Source: Streptomyces luteogriseus (GTDB taxonomy: Bacteria > Actinomycetota > Actinomycetes > Streptomycetales > Streptomycetaceae). Taken from it: 64,000 bases of DNA. Under the pieces are notes generated by a model. It was not told the origin of the DNA, searched no databases, and saw only the letters and a list, made by a program, of their open reading frames with translations. The stretch is taken from contig NZ_JACHMS010000001.1 of NCBI RefSeq assembly GCF_014205055.1, positions 62,001 to 126,000 on the forward strand, read 5' to 3'. Both the position numbers and the translations under genes were made by a program. Of this stretch, positions 25,820 to 34,178 are shown piece by piece; position 1 is the stretch's first letter; each line of letters opens with the position of its first letter.

Positions 25820-27919
25820 ATGACCGGAATGAAGCTCTACTCACTCGAATCGAATGATCCGCGGCGGCTCGGCCCCTACCGGTTGCTGCGGCGGATCGCC
25901 ACGGGCGGGATGGGCCGCATCTATCTCGCGCGGCAGGAGGCGGCCGCAGCGGACGCAGCCGGGCCTACCGGAACCGTGGTGGACCATCCTTTGGTCGCGG
26001 TCAAGACGCTCCTCGCTGAGGGCTTCGTCAGCAGGCCGGACCGGGACCGATTCGCCCGCGAGGTGGCGTTGGCTGGACGCGTCGAGAGCGCGTCCACGGC
26101 CAAGGTCCTGGCCTCCGACGCGACGGCGAAGCGCCCGTGGCTGGCCATCGAGTTCATTCCGGCGCCCAGTCTGGCCGAACTCGTCTGCGAGGCTGGGACG
26201 TTGCCTGCCGACGCCGTGCATTGGGTCGCGGCCGAGGCCGCGCGTGCGCTGGTCGAGCTGCACGGCGTAGGGGTCGTCCACCGGGACGTCAAACCCCAGA
26301 ACATTCTGCTGACCCGGGGCGGGCCCCGCCTCATCGACTTCGGTATCTCGCACGCCCATGACCACACCAGCTCCGCAACGACGATCGGTACCTTCCCGTT
26401 CACGTCGCCGGAGCAGGCGTCCGGCAAGAAGTCCACCACCGCGTCTGACATGTATTCGCTGGGAGCGACACTCTTCTTCCTCGCGGTCGGCCGCCCCCCG
26501 TACGAGCAAACCGACCACTCCATCGGGCTCCTTGCTCTCGTTCAGCGCGCCGAGCTCGACACGGAGGGGCTTCCCCAGCAACTGGAGCGGTTGATCCTCC
26601 CGTTGCTGCGGGCCGAGCCTGGGGAGCGGCCCGCACCCGCCGATGTACTGCGGAACTGCCTGCGCGGCCTCGGCCCGCTGACGGTGACCGGGCAGGCCGC
26701 ACGGTGGCTGCCGCCGGAGTGGACCGCGCTCATCGAGGAGTACGCGGAGCAGGGACGCCAGTTACAGAACGGGATAGTCGACTTCGATGCGGCCGACGCA
26801 CGGACGCAGGTAGGGCCCGAGGCCGACCGCGACGGTTGGGAAGAGACCGTCAGCGCGATGCGCGAACAGCTGGAGGCGCTACGCAAGCAACGGGATGCCC
26901 TAGCACAGGAGCAGGCCGAGGAGCGGGCGGAGGCCGAGGAGCGGGAGCGGCGGCGCCTAGCGGAGGAGGAACGCGGCCGCTTGGAGCAGGCGCGCAAGGC
27001 TGCGGACCGCGCGGAGAAGGAACGCAAGGAGAACGAGCGCAAGGAGCGCGAACGCGTAGCGCGGGCGGGGACCCAGACCTCTACCCAGGGCTCAACCTCC
27101 ACGCCCTCTACATCCTCGGCCTCGTCGAGACCGAAGACTCCGGCAAAGTCCGCCTCGAAAACATCGAACAACTCCGAAGGCTGGGTCGGCCTGCTCGTGG
27201 GCGCAGTCATCATCGGGCTCCTGATCTGGCAGCCCTGGGACAAGCAGAAGGACAACAGCCCGCAAAGCAGCCCCCAGCCGACATACAGCTCCGGCCTGGT
27301 CAGCGGTGGCAGCAGCGGCGACGCCTCGTCCGGCTCCGACGGCTTCTCCACCTCGTCGAGCGGCGGCTCGGACGACTACGATCCCGAACCCGAACCGGAG
27401 ACCAGCTCGCCGGAGCCGGACCCCACCGAGGATGCCTTCAAGGCCGTCTCGGTCGGGGACTGCCTGGACGTCGTCGACACCGGGTACGGCGGCGAGGAAA
27501 AGTACGACTGGAGCAAAGAGGAGCCCAACACGGCTCCTTGCAGCACCGCGCGCGTGCGGGTCTACCGCACCACCGGCGACTGCGACAGCGCCCGGGACCA
27601 GGCGACCTGGTCGTACTACTCCAGCAGCAGCGGCGAGCGCACCGCGCTCTGCCTCGAAGGCCAGTACCGCAACGGCGACTGCCTGCTCGCCAACAACCGC
27701 GGCGACTCTGCCAGCATCGCGCTGCTGTCGTCCGTGAACTGCACCGACAGACAGGTCCCCAGCGCGTACCACGACATCTTCGTCATCACGGCCATCTACC
27801 GGGCAACGGCGAGCACCTCCACCGCGGACTGCCGTGCCGGGCAGTACGACACGAACACATACTGGTCCCAGAAGGTGGACGACGGCGCCACACTGCTGTG
27901 CCTTAAGGCATACGACTGA
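25820..27919 (+). CDS. transmembrane serine/threonine protein kinase with Cys-rich outer domain
   Basis: A 699-residue kinase. The G-loop (IATGGMGRIYLA), VAVK Lys62, Glu81, the HRD motif VVHRDVKPQN (Asp156) and DFG (173-175) are all present, so it should be active. Residues 342-415 form a long charged coiled coil; 420-450 are Ser/Thr-rich. One membrane helix (GWVGLLVGAVIIGLLIW) at about 454-470 precedes a Ser/Gly/Pro linker and an outer domain of about 160 residues with several paired cysteines (VGDCLDVVD, APCSTARV, GDCDSARD). That domain is like LppU-type secreted domains, not PASTA. It lies downstream of the Trypco1/trypsin-STAND-WD40 pair in the same direction. Confidence 0.9.
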   Translation: MTGMKLYSLESNDPRRLGPYRLLRRIATGGMGRIYLARQEAAAADAAGPTGTVVDHPLVAVKTLLAEGFVSRPDRDRFAREVALAGRVESASTAKVLASDATAKRPWLAIEFIPAPSLAELVCEAGTLPADAVHWVAAEAARALVELHGVGVVHRDVKPQNILLTRGGPRLIDFGISHAHDHTSSATTIGTFPFTSPEQASGKKSTTASDMYSLGATLFFLAVGRPPYEQTDHSIGLLALVQRAELDTEGLPQQLERLILPLLRAEPGERPAPADVLRNCLRGLGPLTVTGQAARWLPPEWTALIEEYAEQGRQLQNGIVDFDAADARTQVGPEADRDGWEETVSAMREQLEALRKQRDALAQEQAEERAEAEERERRRLAEEERGRLEQARKAADRAEKERKENERKERERVARAGTQTSTQGSTSTPSTSSASSRPKTPAKSASKTSNNSEGWVGLLVGAVIIGLLIWQPWDKQKDNSPQSSPQPTYSSGLVSGGSSGDASSGSDGFSTSSSGGSDDYDPEPEPETSSPEPDPTEDAFKAVSVGDCLDVVDTGYGGEEKYDWSKEEPNTAPCSTARVRVYRTTGDCDSARDQATWSYYSSSSGERTALCLEGQYRNGDCLLANNRGDSASIALLSSVNCTDRQVPSAYHDIFVITAIYRATASTSTADCRAGQYDTNTYWSQKVDDGATLLCLKAYD

Positions 27920-27956
27920 GCCCGCTCCGGAGCTAGACGAGTAGTTCCGACGTGGC

Positions 27957-28316
27957 TCAGTGGTCGTAGGCGATGAGGGACCTGGTGACGGGTGCGCCGG
28001 TGTTGCGGTTGTGCCAGATCGCGCAGGTCATTGCCAGGATCCGCTGGGCCCCCCGGACACCGACGCCCGCGATGGTGCGTCCACCGTGCTGCTCGAGGTC
28101 GAATTGGACTTAAGGGTGTCGTTGACCGACTCGATCAGCTGCCGCACCGTCTTGAGCAGGGCTTCTGCGGGCTGCGGGATGTCGCGGTTGCGGTAGGAGG
28201 GCCGCAGCAGACTGATGCCGCGGGCGGTGAGGAAGCGGTCGAGGTAGGCGGCGATGCAGCCCGTGTCGCCAGGATCGCCGACGCGGCGACTCCGCCGACC
28301 CGGACACCGCCTCCAA
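27957..28316 (-). mobile_element. IS982-family-like transposase, C-terminal remnant
   Basis: The minus strand reads FLTARGISLLRPSYRNRD, QPAEALLKTVRQLIESVNDT and LK. After a one-base shift it continues QFDLEQHGGRTIAGVGV, AQRILAMTCAIWHNRNTG and TRSLIAYDH with a stop at 27957. This is the end of an IS982-like DDE transposase. The N-terminal catalytic region is missing. A large palindrome begins at 28324, just beyond the break. Confidence 0.75.
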
Positions 28317-28323
28317 GGCACTG

Positions 28324-28371
28324 CCTGAGCAGTCCCTCTAGCAGCTGCAGCTGCTCGAGGGACTGCTCAGG
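28324..28371. repeat. 48-bp near-perfect palindrome
   Basis: The two 24-base halves are reverse complements with one mismatch (T at 28339). The core AGCAGCTGCAGCTGCT is itself a palindrome. It separates the IS982 remnant from the lamin-tail remnant. It could be a terminator-like cruciform or a scar of an excised element. Confidence 0.75.
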
Positions 28372-28459
28372 ACACGCAGGAGGAGTGCGCCACCTGCTGC
28401 GGCTGCTGTCGAACAGTCACAGGGCATCGGCGGTCGACAGCCTGGAGCACTCCGTCAGA

Positions 28460-28768
28460 GTGCAGCGGCGTATGGTGGAGATCACCAACACCGGCCGCCG
28501 CGCCGTGAACCCGGACGGCTGGACCCTGCGCGACGAGGACGGCCACAAGTTCACCTTCCACCACTACCGCCTGGACGGCCGCTCCACCGTCCGCGTCCAC
28601 ACTGGTGAAGGCCGCGACTCCCGCAGCGACCTGTTCCAGGACCGCCGCAACTACGTCTGGGACAACCGCTCCGACACCGCCACCCTCCGCAACGACCACG
28701 GACGCTTCATCCACGACGCCTCCTGGGGCCACCACCGCCGACCAACCGGCTGCACACGTGACCGGTGA
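28460..28768 (+). pseudogene. lamin-tail domain protein, N-terminally truncated
   Basis: The frame reads MVEITNTGRRAVNPDGWTLR, DEDGHKFTFHHYRLDGRS, VRVHTGEGRDSRSDLFQD and NYVWDNRSDTATLRNDHGR. This is the LTD fold (VxItNtG...vnLdGW.L.D.....f.......pg..v.v.tG....wdN..dt..L.d..G). No signal peptide or start with ribosome site is present, because the upstream part is replaced by the palindrome/IS junction. The C-terminal end is also irregular. Confidence 0.65.
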
Positions 28769-28993
28769 CCGGCCCACGCGTGACAGCTGAGGTGCACTGT
28801 CGTTGAGCAGCACAACTCCATATGCCGGGCCTCGGGGGCGACTTCTCCCCCGAGGCCCCCGGCATGGTGACACGGAGGCTCCGGTTGAGCGAGCCAACCT
28901 TTCTCGTCGCTGGGCCCGGCCAACTGCGATGTCACTCCCCCGAACAGGTGGCACCCACCCGGACAGGCCCGGGTAAGACATGGCGAGGACGAG

Positions 28994-29173
28994 ATGCCCC
29001 GGGAGTTCGGCCTTCCCGCGATGGTGCCGACACCGGACGTCTGGCTCGGCGAGTACCTGCTGGAGAACTGCTCAGGTGGCCGCGTCGAGCATCTCGGCCG
29101 GCATCGCGCCTTCGACGCCACCGGGCGCCCGACAGACCGGGCGCTCTTCGCCGTGATCCGCGAACAGCCCTGA
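28994..29173 (+). CDS. small hypothetical protein, 59 aa
   Basis: An ATG at 28994 after GAGGAC opens MPREFGLPAMVPTPDVWLGE, continues YLLENCSGGRVEHLGRHRAF and ends VIREQP. Composition is protein-like, with no membrane helix and no recognised family. It overlaps the tail of a minus-strand ORF (29072-29512); at most one of the two is likely real over the overlap. Confidence 0.35.
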   Translation: MPREFGLPAMVPTPDVWLGEYLLENCSGGRVEHLGRHRAFDATGRPTDRALFAVIREQP

Positions 29174-29512
29174 TGCGGGCCTACCAGCCACGGACGCTGC
29201 GCACTCCCAGGCGATCACAGACACGACGCGACCAGTACGAACCCCTACCGGTCCGACAGGCGCCGCCAACACCGTGGTGTCCGGCATCGACACGAGCAAG
29301 GTGTTGCGGTCCTTTGAGTGCCGCCCAACCTGCATGCCCGCCTGGGTGAGCGCCTGGCGGTATCGCCGCAACTCCCGCTGCACCGCCGTCCCGTGCCCGA
29401 TCGTGCACACCACGCGGAGCAGTTCCTCGTCTGGGCCGTGATCGACGACGAAGCCGTCGTCGGTATCGCTGAACTCCGCACACCCGGCCCGCCGCAGAAC
29501 CTGGCGGATCAT
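29072..29512 (-). CDS. hypothetical protein, family not recognised
   Basis: From an ATG at 29512 the frame reads MIRQVLRRAGCAEFSDTDDG, FVVDHGPDEELLRVVCTI and RELRRYRQALTQAGMQVGRH. The first 75 residues look like a compact alpha/beta protein. The following part (VLAAPVGPVGVRTGRVVSVI and on) is less convincing, so the true stop may have been lost. No strong ribosome site. Confidence 0.35.
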   Translation of the reverse strand: MIRQVLRRAGCAEFSDTDDGFVVDHGPDEELLRVVCTIGHGTAVQRELRRYRQALTQAGMQVGRHSKDRNTLLVSMPDTTVLAAPVGPVGVRTGRVVSVIAWECAASVAGRPASGLFADHGEERPVCRAPGGVEGAMPAEMLDAAT

Positions 29513-29626
29513 CTCAATGTCCCGGCCCCACGCGTCCGGTGACGGACGTGGCCTGAGCCTGTGCCGGGTCGGCAGGCGGCCTTGGGTGTGCTGTGTCCCT
29601 CTCACCCCCGGCAGCATCGCTGGAGG

Positions 29627-29648
29627 GGCAGCCAGGCAACTGGCTGCC
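29627..29648. terminator. hairpin with 9-bp stem and GCAA loop
   Basis: GGCAGCCAG-GCAA-CTGGCTGCC. It lies between the 29512 ORF and the next debris; a terminator role is inferred. Confidence 0.4.
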
Positions 29649-29827
29649 GGCTCCGCACACTCCACGCGGTTCTGATCACCGAAAGCGGCACGCCCCCCTC
29701 CCACCCCAGCACACGCATCCCGGGCGGCGCCTTCCGCACGGACCTGCAGCCCGGCGATGGAGGCCTCCAACCACCATGGCCTTCGTCGCACGCCATACCT
29801 CATCATCCGGGCAGATCCGCGCGGTGA

Positions 29828-29848
29828 CGCCCTGGACACTCCAGGGCG
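29828..29848. terminator. hairpin with 9-bp stem
   Basis: CGCCCTGGA-CAC-TCCAGGGCG, about 110 bases before the duplicated anti-sigma fragment. The role is inferred only from shape. Confidence 0.35.
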
Positions 29849-29956
29849 CGAGGTATTGATCGCGTCATGAGTAGAGGTGCCTGGTAGGTCCTTCGATGCC
29901 TCACCTCAAACGGGCGCACGGGGACGGATGAGAGGGGCTCGGGCCCCGTCGGTTTG

Positions 29957-30190
29957 CCGAACTGAGCATCACCGTCTGGGACACCTCGCCCCACACGCCG
30001 GTGATGAAAAAGAGACTCCCTCGGCATCGGAGGCCACGGAATGCGCGTGGTTCACATGGTCAGCCACACCGTCGACGTCACCCTGCGCACCAACGGCAAA
30101 CACGTCACCGCCCACCTGCACCTCACCACCGATGGCCACAGCGACGCGCCAGAAGGGCCCGACCTCCCCACTCCCCCTCCGAACAATCCA
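29957..30190 (+). pseudogene. duplicated 3' fragment of an anti-sigma ATPase gene
   Basis: About 190 bases are nearly identical to 35910-36105 in the intact ATP-binding gene. The coding content is LSITVWDTSPHTPVM and, after a frameshift near 30015, MRVVHMVSHTVDVTLRTNGK. The N-box half of the ATPase is absent. It is a truncated direct repeat, placed about 5.95 kb before its full-length copy and in the same orientation. Confidence 0.85.
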
Positions 30191-30210
30191 CAGCGCTCAC
30201 CGAGGTCTGA

Positions 30211-30672
30211 TCAGGCCTCGTCAGGAGGCGCGGACGACCGGCCGGTGAGCTCCTTCTCGACAACAGCCGTGTACTGGGGGCTCCATGGTGACGGCCGGCC
30301 GTCCGCCAGGTCGATTTTGATCACGACCCGATGCCCCTCCGCGTGCACCGTGTGGCCGTCCAGAGAGACGACGGCGAATCGGTACGTCGCACTGGTGTTG
30401 CCCAGTCGTTCGACCCAAATCCTGATCTCCACGGCGCCGGATTCCCGCACCGGGGACAGGTACGAAACGCTCATCTCGCGTACCGCGATTGCCCCGTCGG
30501 GATGGCTCGGGCGGCCGTCCCGCATGGTGACACCGTACCGAGACCAGAAATCGGAGATCGCGCGCTCGACCAGGACGGGGTAACGGGCGTTGTGCAGCAT
30601 GCCCATGGCATCGAGGTCGTCGTAGTGCACGGACTGTCGGAGCGTGACCCCACGGTTCGCACACCTATCCAT
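30211..30672 (-). CDS. acyl-CoA/acyl-ACP thioesterase, hot-dog fold
   Basis: A 153-residue 4HBT-type thioesterase. HYDDLDAMGMLHNARYPVLV is the signature loop (D-x-D-x-x-G-x-x-x-N), followed by ERAISDFWSRYGV and a VREMSVSYLSPVRESGAVEI sheet segment. The ATG at 30672 follows GGAGG by seven bases. It is divergent from the ACP gene, with 215 bases between, and belongs with the ACP/P450/ligase genes: it could release the finished acyl chain. Confidence 0.87.
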   Translation of the reverse strand: MDRCANRGVTLRQSVHYDDLDAMGMLHNARYPVLVERAISDFWSRYGVTMRDGRPSHPDGAIAVREMSVSYLSPVRESGAVEIRIWVERLGNTSATYRFAVVSLDGHTVHAEGHRVVIKIDLADGRPSPWSPQYTAVVEKELTGRSSAPPDEA

Positions 30673-30887
30673 CGTCACGCCTCCATTTGGGCTAAGTCGG
30701 TGCCGCACCCATGACACCCGCTCACCTCCGGAGAGCATAGTGATCCCTCCCTGACGGACAACGCGGCGCTCACTCGAATGAGGGACTTTCGGCGTGGCGA
30801 CGGCCGAGCTGCGCCAAAAGGTGAGGGAAGGATGTTCGGTGCGTTGGAGTGGACCGGATGTCTAGTGCCTATCTCGGGAGTTCTCTG

Positions 30888-31160
30888 ATGACTAGTCGCG
30901 ACGAAGTCTTCGATGTGCTTGTGCAGAATCTGATGCAGGTCAACCCGGCTTTGTCCCCCCAAGACATCAACGGGGAAAGGTCACTGGTGGCAGACCTGGG
31001 CCTGGATTCGTTCGCTCGGGTTGAGTTGCTGGTCCTGGCGGAGGAGACGCTTGGCCTTGCTCGCCACGTGGACCCGAGGAGTTTCATCGGCGCGCGCACT
31101 CTCGACGACCTCGTCGAACAGCTGATGGCGACCGAACTGCCCACGCCCGTGCAGCGCTGA
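30888..31160 (+). CDS. acyl carrier protein
   Basis: A 90-residue carrier protein. LVADLGLDSFARVELLVLAE is the phosphopantetheine motif, with attachment Ser41. An acidic helix II follows. The ATG at 30888 follows GGGAG. It is the first gene of a tight run with the P450 (30-base gap) and the AMP ligase. A stand-alone ACP beside a fatty acyl-AMP ligase normally receives the activated acyl group, and a P450 can then oxidise the carrier-bound chain. Confidence 0.92.
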   Translation: MTSRDEVFDVLVQNLMQVNPALSPQDINGERSLVADLGLDSFARVELLVLAEETLGLARHVDPRSFIGARTLDDLVEQLMATELPTPVQR

Positions 31161-31190
31161 CCCAGGAGGGTCGACAGGGAACGGAGCGAC

Positions 31191-32453
31191 ATGATCACGC
31201 CGCCCAGCCCTTGCTCTGTGCGCGAGACCGATCCGCGGGCGGTCAAGCACTGGGCTCAAGGAGCGTCCGGCCTGTTCGCAGGTCCCACGCTGGGTCCCGT
31301 GGAGGCCGACCGGTGCTTTTACGTGCACGGGCCGGACTTCGCCCGTCGGTTCTTCCACGCCCACGATGGTGCGCTCAGTCACGCCGACGGATGGAACAGT
31401 GTCCTGGGAGCGGCCTTTGGACACGGGATGCTCAATCTCGACGGGCGTCTTCACGACACGTACCGGCGGGCCGTGATGCCGCTGCTGAAACGACGCGCCG
31501 TTGCCGCCTACGCCCCGCACATCACCTCCGCCTTTCGCAGGGTCACTACGGAGCTCGGCGGAAGCGTCGACGTGTTCCCTCTCGTCCGCAGACTCGTGTT
31601 TGAGATCTCCGCGGAGATTCTCGCGGGTATCGCACCGCGCGACACCGAGGAACTGTTGGAGGCGTACATCCATCTCCAGGCGCCTCGGCCCCTGGGCACC
31701 GCGGAGGGTATGCGCGCCGTACAGCGTGCCGTCAGGGCACGCCATGCACTGCGCGCCGGTCTCCTCGCCGCCGCCCGCCGGCCAGGCGGCAACCGCGACA
31801 ACGCGGTGACCCGGCTCAGAGCGCTGGACGACCGGCCGTCGGACCTCCAGATCGCCGAGAACCTGTCCATTCTCCTTCTCGGCGGATACGAGACCACGGG
31901 CTACCTGCTGTCCCGGATGCTGTGGCTGGTGGCTCGCCACGCGGAACTACAGGAACAGCTCCGCCTGGGGTTCCAAAGGAAAGACCCTGTCGGGGGACGG
32001 TCGCTGTTCGACGCGGTGTTCGCCGAGACGGCCCGTCTGCACCCACCCCTCGCGCATCTCCCGCGGCGTTCGGGCGTCGACCTGAACTGGGCGGGACACC
32101 ACATTCCCGCAGGCAGCCATGTGTTCTTCTCCGTTCTCACCGCCCACCACGACCCGGTCCTGTTCCCCGAGCCGGAGAAGTTCCGAATCGGCCGCTTCGG
32201 TGTCGGAAAGACGGAGGAGACCCCGCCCGGCTTCGCCCTGGTCCCCTTCGGCGCAGGCCCTCGTATCTGCCCCGGTGTCCATCTCGCCACACTCACCAGC
32301 AGACTCATCACCCAGCACTTCCTGGAGGCGTTCCGCATGAACGCCGATTCCGACAGGTACGTGGCGGACGTCACGCACAACGGGGCGAGCATCTCCCCGG
32401 CCGGACCGCTGACCATCACCTTTTCGCAGCACCGAGAACGGACCTCGCGATGA
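31191..32453 (+). CDS. cytochrome P450
   Basis: A 420-residue P450. The I-helix motif is LLLGGYETTGYLLS, the ExxR motif is ETARLHP near residue 278, and the heme loop FGAGPRICPGVHLA has the axial Cys at 360. No membrane anchor. The ATG follows GGAG. The stop overlaps the ligase start by ATGA. Its place between an ACP and a fatty acyl-AMP ligase suggests oxidation of an ACP-bound fatty acyl or related chain, as in P450BioI-like and lipopeptide systems. This is inference. Confidence 0.9.
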   Translation: MITPPSPCSVRETDPRAVKHWAQGASGLFAGPTLGPVEADRCFYVHGPDFARRFFHAHDGALSHADGWNSVLGAAFGHGMLNLDGRLHDTYRRAVMPLLKRRAVAAYAPHITSAFRRVTTELGGSVDVFPLVRRLVFEISAEILAGIAPRDTEELLEAYIHLQAPRPLGTAEGMRAVQRAVRARHALRAGLLAAARRPGGNRDNAVTRLRALDDRPSDLQIAENLSILLLGGYETTGYLLSRMLWLVARHAELQEQLRLGFQRKDPVGGRSLFDAVFAETARLHPPLAHLPRRSGVDLNWAGHHIPAGSHVFFSVLTAHHDPVLFPEPEKFRIGRFGVGKTEETPPGFALVPFGAGPRICPGVHLATLTSRLITQHFLEAFRMNADSDRYVADVTHNGASISPAGPLTITFSQHRERTSR

Positions 32454-34129
32454 ACGCACCAGCGGACCATCCACTGGACCAGGCGACGCTTCCCGCGGCC
32501 TTGTCAGCGTTGTCACGCCACTTTCCGGCCGCGACGGCCACGTTCCCCGGCATGAACGTGAGCCTGGACGCCGCCGGACTCGACCAGGCATCGGCCCGGT
32601 TCGCCCGCGGCCTGCTCCGCCACGGTGTACGCCCTGGAGCCGTGGTCGGTCTCGCCGTTCCGGCCTCGGCGGACTTCCTGGTGAGCCTCTTCGGCGTACT
32701 GCGGGCGGGTGCGGCGGTCTGTCCGTTGCCGGCACTGCAGGGGCTGTCCAGCAGCAGAACTCGTCTCGCCCACGCTGTGCATGCGGCAGGAATGCGTCAC
32801 CTGATCACCGGCGCAGTAGATCCGACCGCCATCGGGTATCTGCGCGAATCCTGTCCCGGCCTGGCGCTCCTCGGAGCCGACATCGGCGCACCCGGCAGCG
32901 GCACCCTGCCCGAGGTAGCGCCCGACGATCTCGCGATCGTTCAATTCACTTCCGGCAGCACCGCCGAGCCCAAGGGCGTCATGCTCCCGCACAGGGCAGT
33001 GCTGGCCGGTCTGCGCGCCATTGCGCTGTCGAGTGGACTGACGCCTGACGACGTGCTCGTGCAGTGGGTGCCGCCCCATCACGACATGGGGCTCTTCGGA
33101 ATGCTCACCGCGCTGCTCAACGGCGGCAGCGCGGTCCTCCTCAGCCCGATGTCCTTCATCCGAAGGCCGGCGGGCCTCTTGGCGGAAATGGCCCGAAGCC
33201 GCGGCACGCTCATGACCGGGCCGGACTTCTCCTATCGACGCCTGGCTTCGGCGGCGACCCCGGAGACCCTCGCCGGGCTGGATCTGCGCCGCTGGCGCAT
33301 CGCCTTCAACGGTGCCGAACCGGTCCGCGCCGCCACACTCACGGCATTCGAGGAGCGCTTCGCCCCGGCCGGGGTCGCATCGTCGAGCATGTATCCCGTC
33401 TACGGGATGGCAGAGGCGACCTTGGCAATCACCTTTCCCGAACCGGGCAGCCGGCCCCGCGTGGTGCACGTGGACCGGGAAGTGCTCAGCAACGAAGGCG
33501 CTGTTCGCTTGCGCCCCCACGACCACCCCGGAGGCAAAGCGCTCGTGGCCGTCGGCAAGCCGGTCCACGGCATGCGTATGCGGCTGGTGGAGAAGTCCGG
33601 AGAGCTGTGCCGTCCCGGCCGGCTCGGCGAAGTCCAGATCAGCGGTCCAGCCGTGACCACCGGCTACTACCGAAATCCCGAGGCCAACAGGGAAGCCTTC
33701 GACGGCTGTTGGTTCCGCACCGGCGATCTCGGCTTCCAGCTCCAGGGGGATCTGTTCGTCGCGGGCCGCAACAAGGAAATGATCATCATTCGGGGTGTGA
33801 ACGTCTTCCCGGAGGACATCGAGGCGGTCGCGAGCCAAGTCCAGGGCGTCCATCGCGGACACTGCGTCGCCTTCCCTGTGACGGACCACGACGGTGATGA
33901 GCGCATCGCTGTGGCGATCGAGGTAGCACGCACCGGAGCACCCGAATCCACCGCCAAGCGTGTACGGCGAGCGGTGTGTGAGGCGCTCGACATCAACGCA
34001 GTCGAGGTACACACCGTCGCCGCCAACTCCCTGCCCCGTACGACAAGCGGGAAGTGGCAGCGGGCCCTGACCCGGCAACGCATCTCTCGTTCGGCGTCGG
34101 CTGCTGGCGCTCACGAGATGGCGCGCTGA
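32450..34129 (+). CDS. fatty acyl-AMP ligase-like adenylation enzyme
   Basis: A 559-residue ANL-superfamily enzyme. IVQFTSGSTAEPKGVMLPHR is the phosphate loop. WVPPHHDMGLFGML is the FAAL-type motif that differs from ordinary acyl-CoA ligases. YGMAEATLAITFPEP and WFRTGDLGF follow, and the C-terminal lysine region (SLPRTTSGKWQR) is present. It should adenylate a fatty or similar acid and pass it to the ACP encoded upstream. It overlaps the P450 gene by ATGA. The choice between FAAL and a related ligase needs a check of the FAAL-specific insertion. Confidence 0.88.
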   Translation: MNAPADHPLDQATLPAALSALSRHFPAATATFPGMNVSLDAAGLDQASARFARGLLRHGVRPGAVVGLAVPASADFLVSLFGVLRAGAAVCPLPALQGLSSSRTRLAHAVHAAGMRHLITGAVDPTAIGYLRESCPGLALLGADIGAPGSGTLPEVAPDDLAIVQFTSGSTAEPKGVMLPHRAVLAGLRAIALSSGLTPDDVLVQWVPPHHDMGLFGMLTALLNGGSAVLLSPMSFIRRPAGLLAEMARSRGTLMTGPDFSYRRLASAATPETLAGLDLRRWRIAFNGAEPVRAATLTAFEERFAPAGVASSSMYPVYGMAEATLAITFPEPGSRPRVVHVDREVLSNEGAVRLRPHDHPGGKALVAVGKPVHGMRMRLVEKSGELCRPGRLGEVQISGPAVTTGYYRNPEANREAFDGCWFRTGDLGFQLQGDLFVAGRNKEMIIIRGVNVFPEDIEAVASQVQGVHRGHCVAFPVTDHDGDERIAVAIEVARTGAPESTAKRVRRAVCEALDINAVEVHTVAANSLPRTTSGKWQRALTRQRISRSASAAGAHEMAR

Positions 34130-34140
34130 GGGCGTTCCAC

Positions 34141-34172
34141 TGCCGGTGCCGAGTCATCACCCGGCACCGGCA
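34141..34172. terminator. convergent terminator hairpin
   Basis: TGCCGGTGCC pairs perfectly with GGCACCGGCA across a 12-base loop. It lies between the ligase stop (34129) and the stop of the convergent EF-hand gene (34179), so it probably serves both. Confidence 0.7.
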
Positions 34173-34178
34173 CATGGA

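Noticed and set aside
32513..34114. A 533-codon minus-strand frame
   Set aside because: It is antisense to the fatty acyl-AMP ligase gene and has no domain signature.
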